DNA of 64,000 bases from Neoscytalidium dimidiatum. Taxonomy: Eukaryota; Ascomycota; Dothideomycetes; Botryosphaeriales; Botryosphaeriaceae. Below, in pieces: positions 21,232 to 33,139 of this stretch (within the stretch, counting starts at the first letter, position 1; each line of letters opens with the position of its first letter). Position numbers and translations under genes: made by a program. The DNA lies in the NCBI GenBank assembly GCA_037367355.1, contig CM074697.1, forward strand, positions 1,922,001 to 1,986,000, given 5' to 3'. Below the pieces are notes generated by a model that worked only from the letters and a program-made list of their open reading frames with translations, searched no databases and was not told the origin of the DNA.

Positions 21232-22807
21232 GACGAGAGTGAAAGAGATGTCAGGTAAAGCTGAGCCACGGCGATGCGAAGTCAGGAAGCGGGGCTGGAG
21301 GACGCGACCAACATATTATCACAAGGCTGAGGATCAGCTCGTCTTATCGCACCATAGCTCTCGAGGCTTGCAAGGGTAGCTCATGGCAGACCGTAGCCTC
21401 GAAGCTTGGGCGGAAGCGGGGTTAGCTGCAGCATGCACGGCACGAGGAGTTGGCGCCGTTTTCGTCATCCGGGCGGCAAGTCTTTGGCTGGTCTCATGGT
21501 TCGGCCAGGACCGGGCTGTTATCCGTGTTCGGCAGATAGCAGCACTGGGCGATGCTACAGGCGAGGATGCTGACGGGCAGCTGTTCGCGCAAGGTGGTGT
21601 TGCGAGCGTCGTGGTACCAGTGGAGGGTGTGTCGTGATAAGGTTTTGGCGCCCAGAAGAGCACCCGATCGCCCGATTCTCCACGCGCTAGGCTGCTCCCG
21701 GTAGCGTCATGGTCCATAATCCTGCGCCTGCACCCCCACCACAGCTTTGCTGCAGCTGTCTGCCAAGCCCCAATGCCGTGTCAATGCATCATCGAGCAGA
21801 ATGTCAGGGGCTCAGCTTTTCTTGTCCATCATCTGCGGCCCCTCACGATCCGGTCACTGCTTCGATTCTACGCCTCCTGCTCTGCGTCGTATTCGGCTAT
21901 GCAATCGTGCATCTTTCTGGAACTTTCTCCACTCGAGGCAAATTGCAGCCTGGTGTAAGCCGGGACCATCGTGTTGGCCAAACTCTGCACAGCTTGTGCA
22001 GCAGTGGAAAGTCACGTAGCGTCCGCTTCACACACTTGGTAGCAGCTCGCCCAACAAAGGGATGGCCAGCCATCGCAACCCAGCAAATTGCCTGAAGACG
22101 GGCCCGGTGCCGGCTTTCCCAACTGGAATCTTCGCGTCGACTAGATGGTCATTCTAGAGCTAAAGGTACCGGTTGAGCCGGTTCATCCCACCAAATGCTA
22201 TGGGCATGGTTTTGAAGACAAACGTTTTGGACAACAGTGTCCACGCCATATCAGCGAACTGGTTGGATAAGACTAGCGCGACGGACCGGCATTCGATGCA
22301 CATAGGTTGGGGTGTTACCGTACTCTGCATGCCACCTCAAATTCACAGTATTCTGTGGAATGTGACGCTGGACATACAAAAAGCGGGCAATAGCCGGGTG
22401 AATTACACGCACCATTCGTCCGGGTCTGATGGGCCGCATAATAGACTCGCTGTAGGGACAGTGCCCTGCACTCATCAGCTGCGTGCGTCTTCTTTGCGCT
22501 CTTCAAGTTCGGATCTGGAACCGTCAAGCGTTTTTAACTGAAAAGAAATCTCTTGTATTTTGTTCTTCCACACGAAGAATCACTACTGGTATTCATTATT
22601 TCGAAGAGAGCAAAACCCCAAGGAGACCCATGCTCATGATCTGATCATACAGCCCTGCCAAAAAAAAAAAAAGCACCATTTCTATTTGCTCCTGGCTCCG
22701 CGCGTGTCTCTTGCGCTGCAGAACCAATTTAAATTCGACGTGACTACGTCTAAATTAGATTCACATCACCGCCCGTTGGTATTTTGGTACTCACATTTTC
22801 AACCCCT
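21232..22807. other. intergenic, no gene
   Basis: About 1.6 kb holding the promoter of the phosphatase-like gene and the 3' flank of acl1. It includes an A-rich tract at about 22660-22672. Several open frames of 60-130 codons exist on both strands but none shows a family motif. Confidence 0.4.
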
Positions 22808-24837
22808 TTACATCGACACCTCCACACGGCCCTCGTTGCCAGGGGCACCCTTGCCAACGGTAGGAAGGAGATAAGTGATATCGTCCCACGGGTGCCTGTA
22901 CAGACCGGTTCTCAAGCGTTTCTGGTCCAGGAAATGGGCAATGAGACCGATGCTGCGGCCCAGAACGAAGAGGCCGTTGAGGACACCCATCTTGAGGTAG
23001 TCTTCAGCCTCCTCTTGCGTGAAGGAACCGCCGTTGCGGACAAGATCAACAAAGCAGACAGCAATGCAGCCGTCCACGTTGAGGATCAGGTTATCCTTCT
23101 TAGAAGTGGTCACCGTCTCGACTGCCAGAGCGTAGTCGAGCAGCTTGTGGCTGGGGAAGTTCTTCAGCACGTACTCCTTGACGAGCTCGACACGAAGATC
23201 GGGGTTGTTCCTCGACTTGATCCTGTGACCAATACCGGGAATGAGCTTGTTCTCCTTCCTCATCGTGTCAACGAAGTCACGAGGGCTAAGACCCTTGTCA
23301 TAGGCCTTGGTGAATTCCTCGGCGGCGCCATCAAGAGCACCACCGAAACGGGAGCCGATGGTGAGCAGACCGCTGACCAAGGCGCTGATCAGATCCTTGC
23401 CGGCTCTGGTGGTGATGATGGTGTTCATGGCACCGGACACGGCGGGACCGTGGTCGGCAGTGAGCATGAGAACCATCTCAAGGAACTTGCTGGCGTAGTC
23501 GGGAAGGCGGCGACGGAACCAAAGCAGCGACATGACACCACCGATGCCAATGTTCTCCTTGAAAACATCCGAGATGGGCATGCCGGCGTACAACAGCTCC
23601 TGGCCACGGTCGTCGGAGATGGTGGAGATGAAGGCGGCCGGCTTGCGGATAAGGCCGAGCTCCTGAGCCCACGAGTAGTCAATGGGGATCTTGGGAACAG
23701 CAGGCTCGGGCTTGGGCACAATGGTGCCATCAGCGACCAGCTTCTGGTAGACCTCGGACAGGACCGTAGGCAGGTCCTCGAAGGTGTCCGGAACATAGAT
23801 GCCGGCATCCTTCATAGCCTTGTTCTTCGCAGCAGCAGTCTCGAGCTGCGAGTTGGCAAAGGAACCCGCGTGACCGAACTGGACCTCGGTCTTGAGCATG
23901 CCAGCAACGGTACCGATGGCCCACGCGACGATGGGCTTGGTGATGGTGCCGTTCTTGACGGCCTCAATGACGCGGTATTCCTCGACACCACCGACCTCAC
24001 CGAGCAGAACCAGAATCTTGCACTCAGGGTCGGCCTGGTACCTCAACAGGTGGTCAATGAAGGTGGTACCAGGGTATCTGTCACCACCGATGGCAACACC
24101 CTCGTAGACACCGTTGGTGGTCTGAGAGATGATGTTGTTCAGCTCGTTCGACATACCTCCAGACTTGGAGACGTAGGCAACGGAGCCGGGGCGGTAGAGC
24201 TTCGAGGCGACGATGTTGTCCATCATACCGCCGGTGTTGCCAATCTTGAAGGCACCGGGCTTAATGCCTCCAACAGTGGCAGGGCCAATGATGGTGACGC
24301 CCTTCTTCTTGGCAACGTGCATGATCTCACGGGCGCGCTTTGAACATGTGAGCAATTGCTAGATAGGGCAGTCACGGGGGAACGTACACGCTCGGGGACA
24401 CCCTCGGCGATGATGGCAATGGACTTGATCTGGGGGTACTCCATGAGCTCCATGGTGGAGGAGTAGACACTGCGCGACGAGGCGAAGTTGACGACGGTGT
24501 CGACGTCGCTGTGCTTGGCCATGGCCTTCTCAACCGACTGGTAAACGGGCAGCAGAGTTTCGCTGGTGCCCCAGTACATCTTGCTGACGAATTGACCGCC
24601 GAAGGTGTAGATGATACCCGCGACCGAGGGCTGCTTTCGCTTGCAGATGTAGTCAAAGTCGAGCATGCCCTGGACAGCCTTGGGCTGCATGCCGTAGACG
24701 AAGCATCTGGTCTTGTTGTGGAAGAGGGTGTGCTGGGCAGGCGGGCTCAGCGGCCGGCTGGGAGCCTGGAAACGACGGATGTTGTCATTTGCGGAGAGGG
24801 TCGCGCCGTTGGGCGTGCCGTTGGCAGCAGCAGGCAT
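22808..24837 (-). CDS. acl1: ATP-citrate lyase subunit 1
   Basis: Two exons, 24837-24388 and 24337-22808, with a 50-nt intron, give 659 aa. Splicing joins EGVPER to [13 protein letters not shown]. The N-terminal half is the succinyl-CoA-synthetase alpha-like domain, with [11 protein letters not shown] and the phosphohistidine loop VQFGHAGSF (His about 306). The C-terminal half is the citrate-synthase-like domain, with GIGHRIKS and, before it, [11 protein letters not shown]. With subunit 2 it forms the cytosolic ATP-citrate lyase that makes acetyl-CoA and oxaloacetate from citrate, ATP and CoA, feeding lipid and polyketide synthesis and acetylation. The start MPAAANGTP is chosen because the frame upstream is Pro/Arg/Ser low complexity typical of leader DNA. 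The partner gene lies head to head 1.44 kb away. Confidence 0.97.
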
Positions 24838-26280
24838 GGTGGGCGAAAGACGGGCTGCGCAGATGCGATCGAGGGAAGGGGAGGTATCTGGAGCTGGAGG
24901 GCAGTCAGCGGGGAGAATTTGAGGGAGCTGCGTGACTCGGACGGCGGTGCGGTGCGGCGCGAAGTGGGCTCGGAGCTGGGCCTTTTTGGTGAGAGGGAAA
25001 AAAAGACCCGAAGTCGCAACAGGCCGCGTGCCGGAGAGGAGCAGAGTTCCGAAGGAGCAGGCTGGACGACCACAGCGGGCTGGCGCGTCCGGACGGCGGC
25101 CTGTACTCCGTCCGCGCTGGGGGACGAGTGGGCAAAAAAGCAAAGGCGTGCAGGAGTGAGAGTGCAGGCGTGCGTCGGCAGAGCTTGCTGGAGCTCGCAG
25201 GGCGGACGTGCGGGACTCACCTTGGTCTTCGCGGGGCGCAACGCAGCGATGCGAGCTTGAGTTTAGGGAGAGGGCGGAGGGGAGGCGTAGAGCGGTCGGG
25301 GGGAAAGAAGAGCAGGAATTGGGCTGGATTAGACAGCGTGCGGTGCTGAGGCAGGCGACCTTCCAGCTCAACGAACTCTTGAAGCGCTCAGCAGGGAGGG
25401 CAGGGGCCGGCGGGCTGTTGAGGCACTGAGGGCTAGCGCACGTCTGTGCGTGGACAGGGTTCGTTGTACTCCAGCAGCTGCGGTCTTCGGCAGCCCGGCT
25501 CCCCAAGCTCACCGCAGTCCGGCAGGTCGGCGCCGTCGAGCGCGCTGCCGTGCTGCGGACTCCGTCATCCTGCGCCTCAGCAACGGGGCCGCATCGCGCC
25601 CGAAATAGCAGTCGCCGCGAAAAGGGTTGAAAGGAAGACGGGCACGGTGGGCGGCGGCGGGCGGCGTGCGGGCTGGAGCGGTGCCTGCGGGTGCGTGTTG
25701 GCGTTGGCGTTAGGGCCGCCGCACCGACCGCGACCAGGGTGCGACCTGTGGGGATCTGCCACTCCCCAACCAACAGTAATGAGAATCCCGCCGCCGCGTC
25801 CTGCTCTGCTGCAAAGGGTCTTTCAATTTCGCGCCCAGCTGCCCGCGCCCTCCAAAACCCCAAGGCTCCTTTTTTTTTTTTTTCTCCAGCTGCTGCCCTC
25901 CGCTCCAGACGCCCGCCCTCTCGTCAAGACCGGCTCTCGTCATCCTCCCCGTCAGCAGATCCGAAGGTAAGCACCCGAAGCCCTTCAGCTCGCCGTGCCG
26001 TGTTGCGCTGTGTGCGAGTGTGGTGTGCGCCGTGTGCCGGTGCCGGTATCGTTCCGCCTGAGTCCTCTCCGAGCTGCATCGGACTTCCTGAGCACGCCTC
26101 GTTGCACTCAAATCGCCGACGCTCCGTACGCCGCTTCGCAAGCTTCGCCGACCACCTGCTGCTGCTGTTCTTCCACCCTGCCCGCTGCAATTCCTTCTTT
26201 TCTGCTCCTCCAAACGCTGTCCACCGCTGACCTTGCTGCGCTCCAAGGCTTCTTGACTCTCACATCCTCCTCCAGCAACA
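24838..26280. promoter_or_regulatory. shared divergent promoter of acl1 and acl2
   Basis: This 1.44 kb separates the two ATP-citrate lyase start codons and presumably coordinates both subunits. On the acl2 side there is a 15-base T tract at about 25869-25883 followed by a CT-rich stretch, the usual fungal core-promoter signature. A good donor GTAAGC at 25967 suggests an acl2 leader intron, with a possible acceptor in the CTCCAG ten bases before the ATG. Both leaders are GC-rich with spurious long open frames. Confidence 0.6.
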
Positions 26281-28198
26281 ATGTCTGCCAAGTCGATTCT
26301 TGAGGCCGACGGCAAGGCCATCCTCAACTACCACCTCACCAGGGCTCCCGTCATCAAGCCCACCCCGCTGCCTCCCTCTGCCACCCACAACCCGCCTCCC
26401 AGGCTCGCCTCTCTGCACTTCCCCGAGGACAAGGCTGTCAAGGACGTTTTGGACCAGGCAGAGGTCACCTACCCGTGGCTGCTCCAGGATGGCGCCAGGT
26501 TCGTTGCGAAGCCTGACCAGCTGATCAAGAGGCGAGGCAAGAGCGGCCTGCTGGCCCTCAACAAGACCTGGCCCGAGGCCCGCCAATGGGTCGAGGAGCG
26601 CGCAGGAAAGGTCCAAAAGGTCGAGCACGTCGAAGGTGTGCTAAGGCAATTCCTGGTTGAGCCCTTCGTCCCTCATCCCCAGGACACCGAGTACTACATC
26701 AACATCAACTCCGCTCGTGAGGTAAGTCGCCATTTTGTCGGTCCGCATCCTTCAAAGTCGTCCGTTTCGTCCATTGCCGATTCCGTTTTATGAAAGCAAG
26801 AGGAGAGAAAAAAAGTTGCCGAGTTGGGGTTGTTGGGTGCGGGAACACGTGCTGCGGCTGGGGGCGCCGACCTTTTTCTCTGCTCGGTCAATCCGGACGA
26901 AAGGAGATGACCCAACACAGAAACGTCGGGCCCACACCCAGCATCAAATTACCCGCCGCAACTGGCCTCCCTTTGGTCCGCACTGCATCTCTTATCTGCG
27001 TCTAGCTGCTTTCTGGAACTTGTTTCGTGTCATTCCCATGCTGCACATCCCGTAGCGTCCGCTGCATGCACGCGGGTGCTCCCGCTCCCGCCCCGTTCCA
27101 TCCATGCTGACCGTGATCTACACTTTAGGGCGACTGGATCTTGTTTACCCACGAGGGCGGTGTCGATGTCGGCGATGTCGATGCGAAGGCTGAGAAGTTG
27201 CTCATCCCCGTCGACCTCAGCGAGTACCCGTCCAACGAGGAGATTGCTGCCACTCTCCTGAAGAAGGTTCCCCAGGGTGTCCACAACGTCCTCGTTGACT
27301 TTATCTCCCGCCTTTATGCCGTCTACGTCGACTGCCAGTTCACCTACCTCGAGATCAATCCTCTCGTCGTCATCCCCAACGCTGATGCCACCTCGGCTGA
27401 GGTCCACTTCCTCGACTTGGCTGCCAAGCTCGACCAGACCGCTGAGTTCGAGTGTGGTGTGAAGTGGGCCATCGCCCGCAGCGCCACTGCTCTTGGTCTG
27501 CCCACCATCTCTACCAAGGACAACAAGGTCACCATCGATGCTGGCCCGCCAATGGAGTTCCCTGCTCCTTTCGGCCGTGAGATGAGCAAGGAGGAGGCCT
27601 TCATTGCCGAGATGGATGCTAAGACCGGTGCTTCTCTCAAGCTGACAATCCTCAACGCCTCTGGTCGCGTCTGGACTCTCGTTGCCGGTGGTGGTGCTTC
27701 CGTCGTCTACGCCGATGCCATCGCATCCGCCGGCTTCGCCAGCGAGCTCGCCAATTACGGTGAATACTCTGGTGCCCCCACCGAGACTCAGACCTACCAG
27801 TATGCCCGCACCGTCCTCGACCTCATGCTTCGTGCGCCTACACACCCCGATGGTAAGGTCTTGTTCATCGGCGGCGGTATTGCCAACTTCACCAACGTAA
27901 GTGACAGGCCCTTCTACCTTTACAGCGATCTGGTACTAACCCGTGGCAGGTTGCCTCTACCTTCAAGGGTGTCATCCGCGCTCTGCGCGAGGTCGCCCCT
28001 GTTCTCAACGAGCACAAGGTTCAGATCTGGGTCCGCCGCGCTGGCCCCAACTACCAGGAGGGTCTCAAGAACATCAAGGCCGTTGGCACCGAACTCGGCC
28101 TCAACCTTCACGTCTATGGTCCTGAGATGCACGTCTCTGGTATTGTGCCTCTGGCGCTCAATGGCAAGAAGAGCGACGTCCCTGAGTTCAGCGGTTAA
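26281..28198 (+). CDS. acl2: ATP-citrate lyase subunit 2
   Basis: Three exons, 26281-26721, 27129-27896 and 27950-28198, give 485 aa. The first intron is 407 nt, long for this genome; the second is 53 nt. The protein starts [19 protein letters not shown] and has the ATP-grasp and citrate-binding parts: [15 protein letters not shown] near residue 80, YLEINPLVV near 220, the glycine-rich [12 protein letters not shown] near 330 and [18 protein letters not shown] near 405 across the second splice. It corresponds to the N-terminal part of animal ATP-citrate lyase; with subunit 1 it forms the cytosolic complex. The CAACA before the ATG is a favourable fungal start context. Confidence 0.97.
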
Positions 28199-28965
28199 GT
28201 GTAAAAATATACCAGTGTTGCGGTTATTGGGTGTGGATTGATGTTTTTTCTTTCTCCTTTTTCTTTAAAAACTTAACGAGCGTACGGGATGCTGAGGTGG
28301 CGGCATGGGTTGGGTTGCATGCATGCCATTACACGCATCGAGGCGCCATGTTTTAGGATCAAAGGGTAGTTACCAGAGTTGATTGACGGGCACGAGCTTA
28401 TAATCAGGTCTATGTCGGCGCTAGAGAATGATAGACAAATGCATGTTTTGGATCGAGTCGGTGCTCCGTTTTTGACTGCAAGTTGACTTCTCTTGACTGA
28501 ACGGCAGCTGAGGAAGAGCTTCATTCTCCCCAGCGCTGTCAAGTCTGGTTTTTCCTGATACACTCAGCCGGTAGTTGATGTGTAATGTTATTCGCAGTTG
28601 ACTACTACAAAGTCGAGCCCTGTATTGCCTCCGTCTTATCTGTCAGAAACAGGCCCTGAAGTAAATTGTGTGATTCCGAGCATTGACTCAGTCACCTCTG
28701 AGCTGGAGTCGAGCATGCTCTCAAGCTGGCCCGACATGCTGTTAGTCCTATATTCAGATCATCTATTCGGCTGGCAGGCCCTTGGGTACCTGACATGACC
28801 ATCACGTCTGCATTCTGGGAACGGTATGTAGGTCACTAAACCCTGGAGACACTGCTACGAGCTCAGTCAAGTCACGAAGGCGCGATTGCAAGGGTTTGGG
28901 TCGCTACAACATCAAGCAAAAGCCCATCAGAGCATAGCAGAAGCGCTGGCCGTATACATTATAAA
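28199..28965. other. convergent 3' region, no gene
   Basis: The 770 bases between the stop codons of acl2 and the DUF92 gene. Open frames are under 100 codons and carry nothing recognisable. Confidence 0.45.
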
Positions 28966-30115
28966 CTAAAAAACTGTGAAAGCTGCGGATAAAGGAATGT
29001 CCCAAATAAACGCCGTGCCTACCATGGCAGCCAGGCTCGCCAAAGTAGCCATGAGCAGGTTGACACCATTGTTGCTGAGGAGGTCTCTCCCAGTTTCGAT
29101 CCTTCTGCTCTCGTGGTGTTTACCGTCTTCAGGCAAGATTCTGCCCGCTTTCTCAGCTGCTCTGACCTTCGCCGCCGGCGCACCACCAGCCTCGACACCA
29201 GATGAGGACGCCACGCTGCCAGGGCCTTGTTCATGAGACACCACAGCGCTGCGCACCTGGACACGCTGTTTCATGCGCGGAGACCCGGCCCCATGGACCG
29301 GCACCTTCCGGCCGCCGTCGCCTTCCACAATCTTGCCGGTCCGCACGTCGACCACGCTGGCCTGCAGGACGGCTCCGAGAAAGGAGTCGAGAAGGGAGCC
29401 CGAGAGACCGACGAGCGTCATACCGGCGACGAAAGTCGCTTTGGAGGAAGGCGGCCAGTCGCTGCAAAATGGTGTGAGAACGAGAGCGGTCACTGAGATT
29501 ATGAAAGCACCCAGGAGACCAGCAAGAAGTCCGAATATTGTGACACCACCGTTCGTGCCTGGCGGAACGACGCGCCACGGTGCGGTGATAAGGCGAGGCC
29601 TAGAGGTGGATAGAATACCCAGCTCGGAAGAGAAGGTGTCAGCTGCCACTGCGGCGTAGTTGGCAATTATACCAATGACCGGAAGGTCGGTTCCGGAAGC
29701 CCAGCATTCCGTTCTCCTCTTTTCAGAGCGCGACAGCTGATATGTATGCAAGAGGATCAGGACGGAGGCGACGACGGAATTCGCGAGTACTTGGACATGG
29801 GTGCGCGCGCCTTCGCCGCCAGATGCGCCGGAAGAAGACTGGGTCAAACGAGCCTTCACATCGTGCTTGACCTGCGGCAGACGAATCAGTGAGGAAGCGC
29901 AGAGGAGAAACGGTCGGATGGTGGGGTACCTTGGTAGCAGCAGTTCCACTTAGGAAGAAAGCGACGAGGAGGGCAAAGAAGACGCTCCACGGGTGCACGG
30001 CATGGGCGGCAGCTGTTGCGGCGGCAACGACGATGCCGACGGGGGTCAGCGACTTGCGTGACCAAGCGCGGTACACCAGCGCGGCAGTCGCTGGAATAGC
30101 TATGGCGGGCTTCAT
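28966..30115 (-). CDS. DUF92/TMEM19 integral membrane protein
   Basis: Two exons, 30115-29930 and 29871-28966, with a 58-nt intron, give 363 aa. The first exon encodes two hydrophobic helices (about residues 25-40 and 44-58) and ends GTAATK, joined to VKHDVKARLTQ. Family features follow: YAAVAADTFSSELG near residue 130, PPGTNGGVTIFGLLAG near 160, and LVGLSGSLLDSFLGA near 210. These mark the DUF92/TMEM19 family, whose plant and bacterial members include phytyl-phosphate kinase VTE6; the fungal substrate is not known, so I assign only the family. A hydrophilic, Ala/Glu/Arg-rich loop of about 100 residues (230-325) precedes a final helix pair. Probably an endomembrane protein. Confidence 0.85.
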
Positions 30116-30473
30116 GGCTGTTGATGTTGAGAGAGGAAGCTCTGCAGCTCCGACGTTGGCCGGCAGGCTGCAGTTGCTGTGGCTGAAGTTGCGTCACGTA
30201 GCAGTTCAACAACTTCGCTCGCGCCAAGCGAGCACTTTGCAGAGCGCATGGCCCCACGCCATCTGTTGGGAGTGTCGCATGCTCGGTTCACGATTGTTTC
30301 GCATCGGGAAGCTCCATAATTGTTACTGATAGAAAACAAATTCGCGCCGATACTCGGTCCTGGCCTTGGATCCGACCGTGTGTATTCAGGTCCCAGATCA
30401 CCCAGACGCCGCCGCTATGCGATTCTATTCCCGAACCCGCCCCCACCGCAGCCGGTCCGAAGGCGCCTGCCTC
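30116..30473. other. intergenic, no gene
   Basis: A 360-base gap containing the DUF92 gene promoter and the 3' end of the G-patch gene. Nothing else is seen. Confidence 0.45.
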
Positions 30474-31169
30474 CTAGCCTTCTCCCAGATACCGAAGCAC
30501 GTCGTCGTTTGAATAGAACAGCTTCTGCAGCTGCTCTCTCCGCTTCTTGCCCTGCTCCTCGCTCTTGCGCACCTCCTTCGCATTCAACTTCTCCACCCTC
30601 GACTTCGGCGCCACGTTTTTCGGAATGCGCATGCCCAAGCCCACCGTGTCTTTCTTCTCCTTGAGTTTTATAGGATGCAGTATGCCTTCGCCGCCTTTAC
30701 CCAAGCCCTTCCTGCTGTCCGGATCCCAGCCGTGTGCCTGTAGGAAGGCCAACCCTTTCCTGCTGCGCTCGATAGCCGACGGTGGATGCGAATGCTGAAG
30801 GCATACCTGATGCGCCAGACTGTTCTCGTGTCCCTCCGTCAGCGGCAAGTTACACACATCGCACATCTCTGGCGCAGGCGAGGCAGGTGCGGAAGCCGCG
30901 ATGGCGGCAGAGCCGACTTCTGGAGTCGATTCCTCCCCCCGACCGTCGCCCTCGCTCCGATAGCCAGTCGTCTCCGCGGAACCTGCATTCTTGCCACCAC
31001 CGACTATAGACTTGTATAGGTCGCTGATTGCGGGGCCGGACGCGGAGGGCTGTGGTGTGGCGGGAGAGGATGCCGGGACGAAGTTGACGCGCTTGCGCTT
31101 AAGGCCTGCGCCAAAGTAGCGCTGGTCTTTTATCGGGATCGTGTATGTCTCGTCATCGCTGGCGCTCAT
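30474..31169 (-). CDS. G-patch protein with zinc-finger-like motif
   Basis: An intronless frame of 231 aa from the chosen ATG (MSASDDETYTIPIKDQRYFG); an upstream in-frame ATG at 31244 would add 25 residues without obvious similarity. The N-terminus has the RYFGAGLKRKRVNFVP motif common in this fungal family. A Cys-Cys...His-His arrangement (CDVCNLPLTEGHENSLAHQ) near residues 120-140 resembles a C2H2 finger. A G-patch follows near 150-195 (AFLQAHGWDPDSRKGLGKGG), then a Lys/Arg/Glu-rich tail. G-patch proteins bind RNA or activate DEAH helicases in splicing and ribosome assembly; a nuclear RNA role is likely but the partner is unknown. The layout resembles animal GPANK1 without the ankyrin repeats. 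Confidence 0.8.
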   Translation of the reverse strand: MSASDDETYTIPIKDQRYFGAGLKRKRVNFVPASSPATPQPSASGPAISDLYKSIVGGGKNAGSAETTGYRSEGDGRGEESTPEVGSAAIAASAPASPAPEMCDVCNLPLTEGHENSLAHQVCLQHSHPPSAIERSRKGLAFLQAHGWDPDSRKGLGKGGEGILHPIKLKEKKDTVGLGMRIPKNVAPKSRVEKLNAKEVRKSEEQGKKRREQLQKLFYSNDDVLRYLGEG

Positions 31170-31349
31170 GTCGCACAGGTGCTTCGCAGCTGAGGATAGG
31201 GGAGCGACGGCGTTGTGGAGAGTGAGTGTGTAGTGGCCATGCATGGTGGAGTGCCCGAGCTTGAGAGATAGGTACTCGGAGCGCGTGTGCTAGACCGGAT
31301 TAGGTAATGGTGCTGCTACAGCCCTGCTGCTCCACCAGCAATAGCACCA

Positions 31350-31947
31350 CTATCGCTGCGTCGATTTATCGTAAGATGCACATATACGCTCCTCGACGAA
31401 AATGATGGCGGACTCCATCACCGAAATGAATACATGTATTCTCGAGTCCTCTGCAAACTCCTTCAATCCTTCGACCTCAGGGAACGCCCTCCAATGTCGC
31501 TTGGCATATATCGCATGTGCATATCGTTCCCAGTGTAATTCCATCTCTGCTGGTGAGAGTGCCGGTCCAGGGCGAAATCTCATTCCCACATCGCGCGTGC
31601 GAAGGCCTCTCCTGGCTATAGAACCAATCATTGGCAGACAAATGCACCTGTGGTCTCCTTGCCGACAGCTTTGGACCGATGCTAGCGGCGCGCCTTTTAC
31701 CGGCGCGCTTGTGAGCAGCTTTGACAGCTTCTTGTTGGCGTGCATCTCGCCTTTTTCGATAGACGACCAAGGCAATACCAATGCTGAGCACGACCGTGAG
31801 GAAGATTGCAAAGCCTGCCGCTTCACCCGCTGACACTGTGAACGAGCCTTTTGTGCTGACGTTTCCGTTGCGGCGAGCGAGTTTGGAAAAAGTAGTTTGC
31901 TGAGAAGAGAGGGGGCCGTCGTCTTGGATGATAGGTTGCATGGTCAT
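31350..31947 (-). CDS. putative small one-helix membrane protein
   Basis: A tentative two-exon model, 31947-31701 and 31615-31350 with an 85-nt intron (donor GTAAAA, acceptor TATAG), closes the frame at 170 aa. Residues 41-60 (GFAIFLTVVLSIGIALVVY) form a single membrane helix followed by a basic RKRRDARQQ stretch, a type I or III topology. The second exon gives RDVGMRFRPGPALSPAEME followed by a basic and aromatic stretch, more protein-like than the unspliced continuation. No family was recognised. The exact splice and C-terminus are uncertain. Confidence 0.45.
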
Positions 31948-32308
31948 GGCAGCCAGGTCTCCAAGAATGATTTACCTTTGGCTCGGCCAAGAAGTCGGAT
32001 GCGCGTGGCGATGGATAGGCAAGAGGTGGTGAAAGTACAGGCCAAGCATTGGCGAACTGCTGAGACGATGGATCGCAGGGAATTCTGGGGCAGGAGATCC
32101 CGGACTGCATCGAGCATATGCTTAGGACCTCATATTCTGAACGCGCGCGTGAAACATCGAGATACATGTCATGACACAACTGTAAGACATTTGTTCCGGA
32201 GACGAGATTTTGACGTAAAGCTCTGGGATTGGCATCACAGCCACAATGTTCGGAATCTACCACCAATGTTGGCGACGTGCTAGAGGGCATCTATACGCCG
32301 GTTAAGAA
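31948..32308. other. intergenic, no gene
   Basis: A 360-base gap between the small membrane protein and the SDR gene; open frames on both strands carry no recognisable motif. Confidence 0.4.
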
Positions 32309-33139
32309 TTAACACGCCCAGCCTCCATCGATCGAGTAGGTTGCTCCGGTTATGAAGCCTGCCTCATCGCTCAGAAGAAAGGAAATGAGATGGGCAACCT
32401 CTTCCGGCTTTCCTATCCGCTTTATCGGAGTCCTGATATCGGTTCGGTCTTTCTCGAGCACCATCCTAGTATCAATAGCACCGCTGGTTCTAGATCAGCG
32501 ACAGTGTCTGACATGTATCCTGAGGGAAGCATACGGGGCTACAGCATTGACTCGCACGTTCCTCTCTCCATTCTCTTTTGCAGTGCTCCTAACAAGGCCG
32601 ATGACGCCGTGTTTAGTGGCTGCATAAGCAGCAGAGGTCGGGAAGCCTAATAGACCTTGCACACTAGCAATGCAGACAATGCTCCCTCCATCTTCAATGG
32701 CGTTGAGTTCAGAGCGGAGACAATAGAAGGTGCCCTGGTGCAATGAGCGCATGAACAAGATGAACAAGACGGCGTGGCTTACCGAAAGGTTGACTTGTAG
32801 AAGTAGGTCCCATCGCTCGTTAGACGTCTCGGCCAGCGTAGGCTGTCCAGACTCAGAGCAATTGATACCCGCAGCATTGACAGCAGCATCCAAGCGCCCA
32901 CCCCATTGAACCGTACTTTTGATCCAGCCATCGACCTGCTTGGAATCGGCGATGTCCAGTTTCTGGAAGCGGACATTGCCGTGATTTCCTGTAGCCTTAA
33001 AGTGCTCTTCGGCAGCAAGGAGCTTGGCCTCGTCCAGATCTCCAACAGAGACCTTGGCACCACGCGAAACAAGCAATTTGGTTGTCTCGAAGCCAATGCC
33101 TTGAGCGCCACCCGTGACTGCAACCACTTTTCCGTCCAT
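32309..33139 (-). CDS. short-chain dehydrogenase/reductase (SDR)
   Basis: Three exons, 33139-32783, 32734-32535 and 32483-32309, give 243 aa, normal for a classical SDR. The first intron (48 nt) has no stop and is a multiple of three, so it would add 16 residues (starting VSHAVLF after NLS) if left in; removing it gives the family-like [15 protein letters not shown]. The second splice rebuilds [14 protein letters not shown]. Motifs are TGGAQGIG (cofactor binding), D-L-D after the second strand (NAD preference), NAAG, the catalytic Ser in CIASVQG, and YAATK. The C-terminus is [14 protein letters not shown]. Substrate unknown; resembles 3-oxoacyl-ACP-reductase or glucose-dehydrogenase-like SDRs. 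It is divergent from the Zn2Cys6 gene and might belong to the neighbouring catabolic unit. Confidence 0.9.

Noticed and set aside
22784..24343. 519-codon plus-strand open frame
   Set aside because: It is antisense to acl1 exon 2; codon bias of the real gene keeps the opposite frame open. The encoded protein has no motif.
24838..25863. N-terminal extension of ATP-citrate lyase subunit 1
   Set aside because: The frame stays open upstream of MPAAANG, but encodes Pro/Arg/Ser-rich low complexity unlike the family; it is GC-rich leader or promoter DNA.
32309..32540. Frameshift or truncation of the SDR gene
   Set aside because: The apparent shift is fully explained by a 51-nt intron that rebuilds [14 protein letters not shown] and a normal C-terminus.
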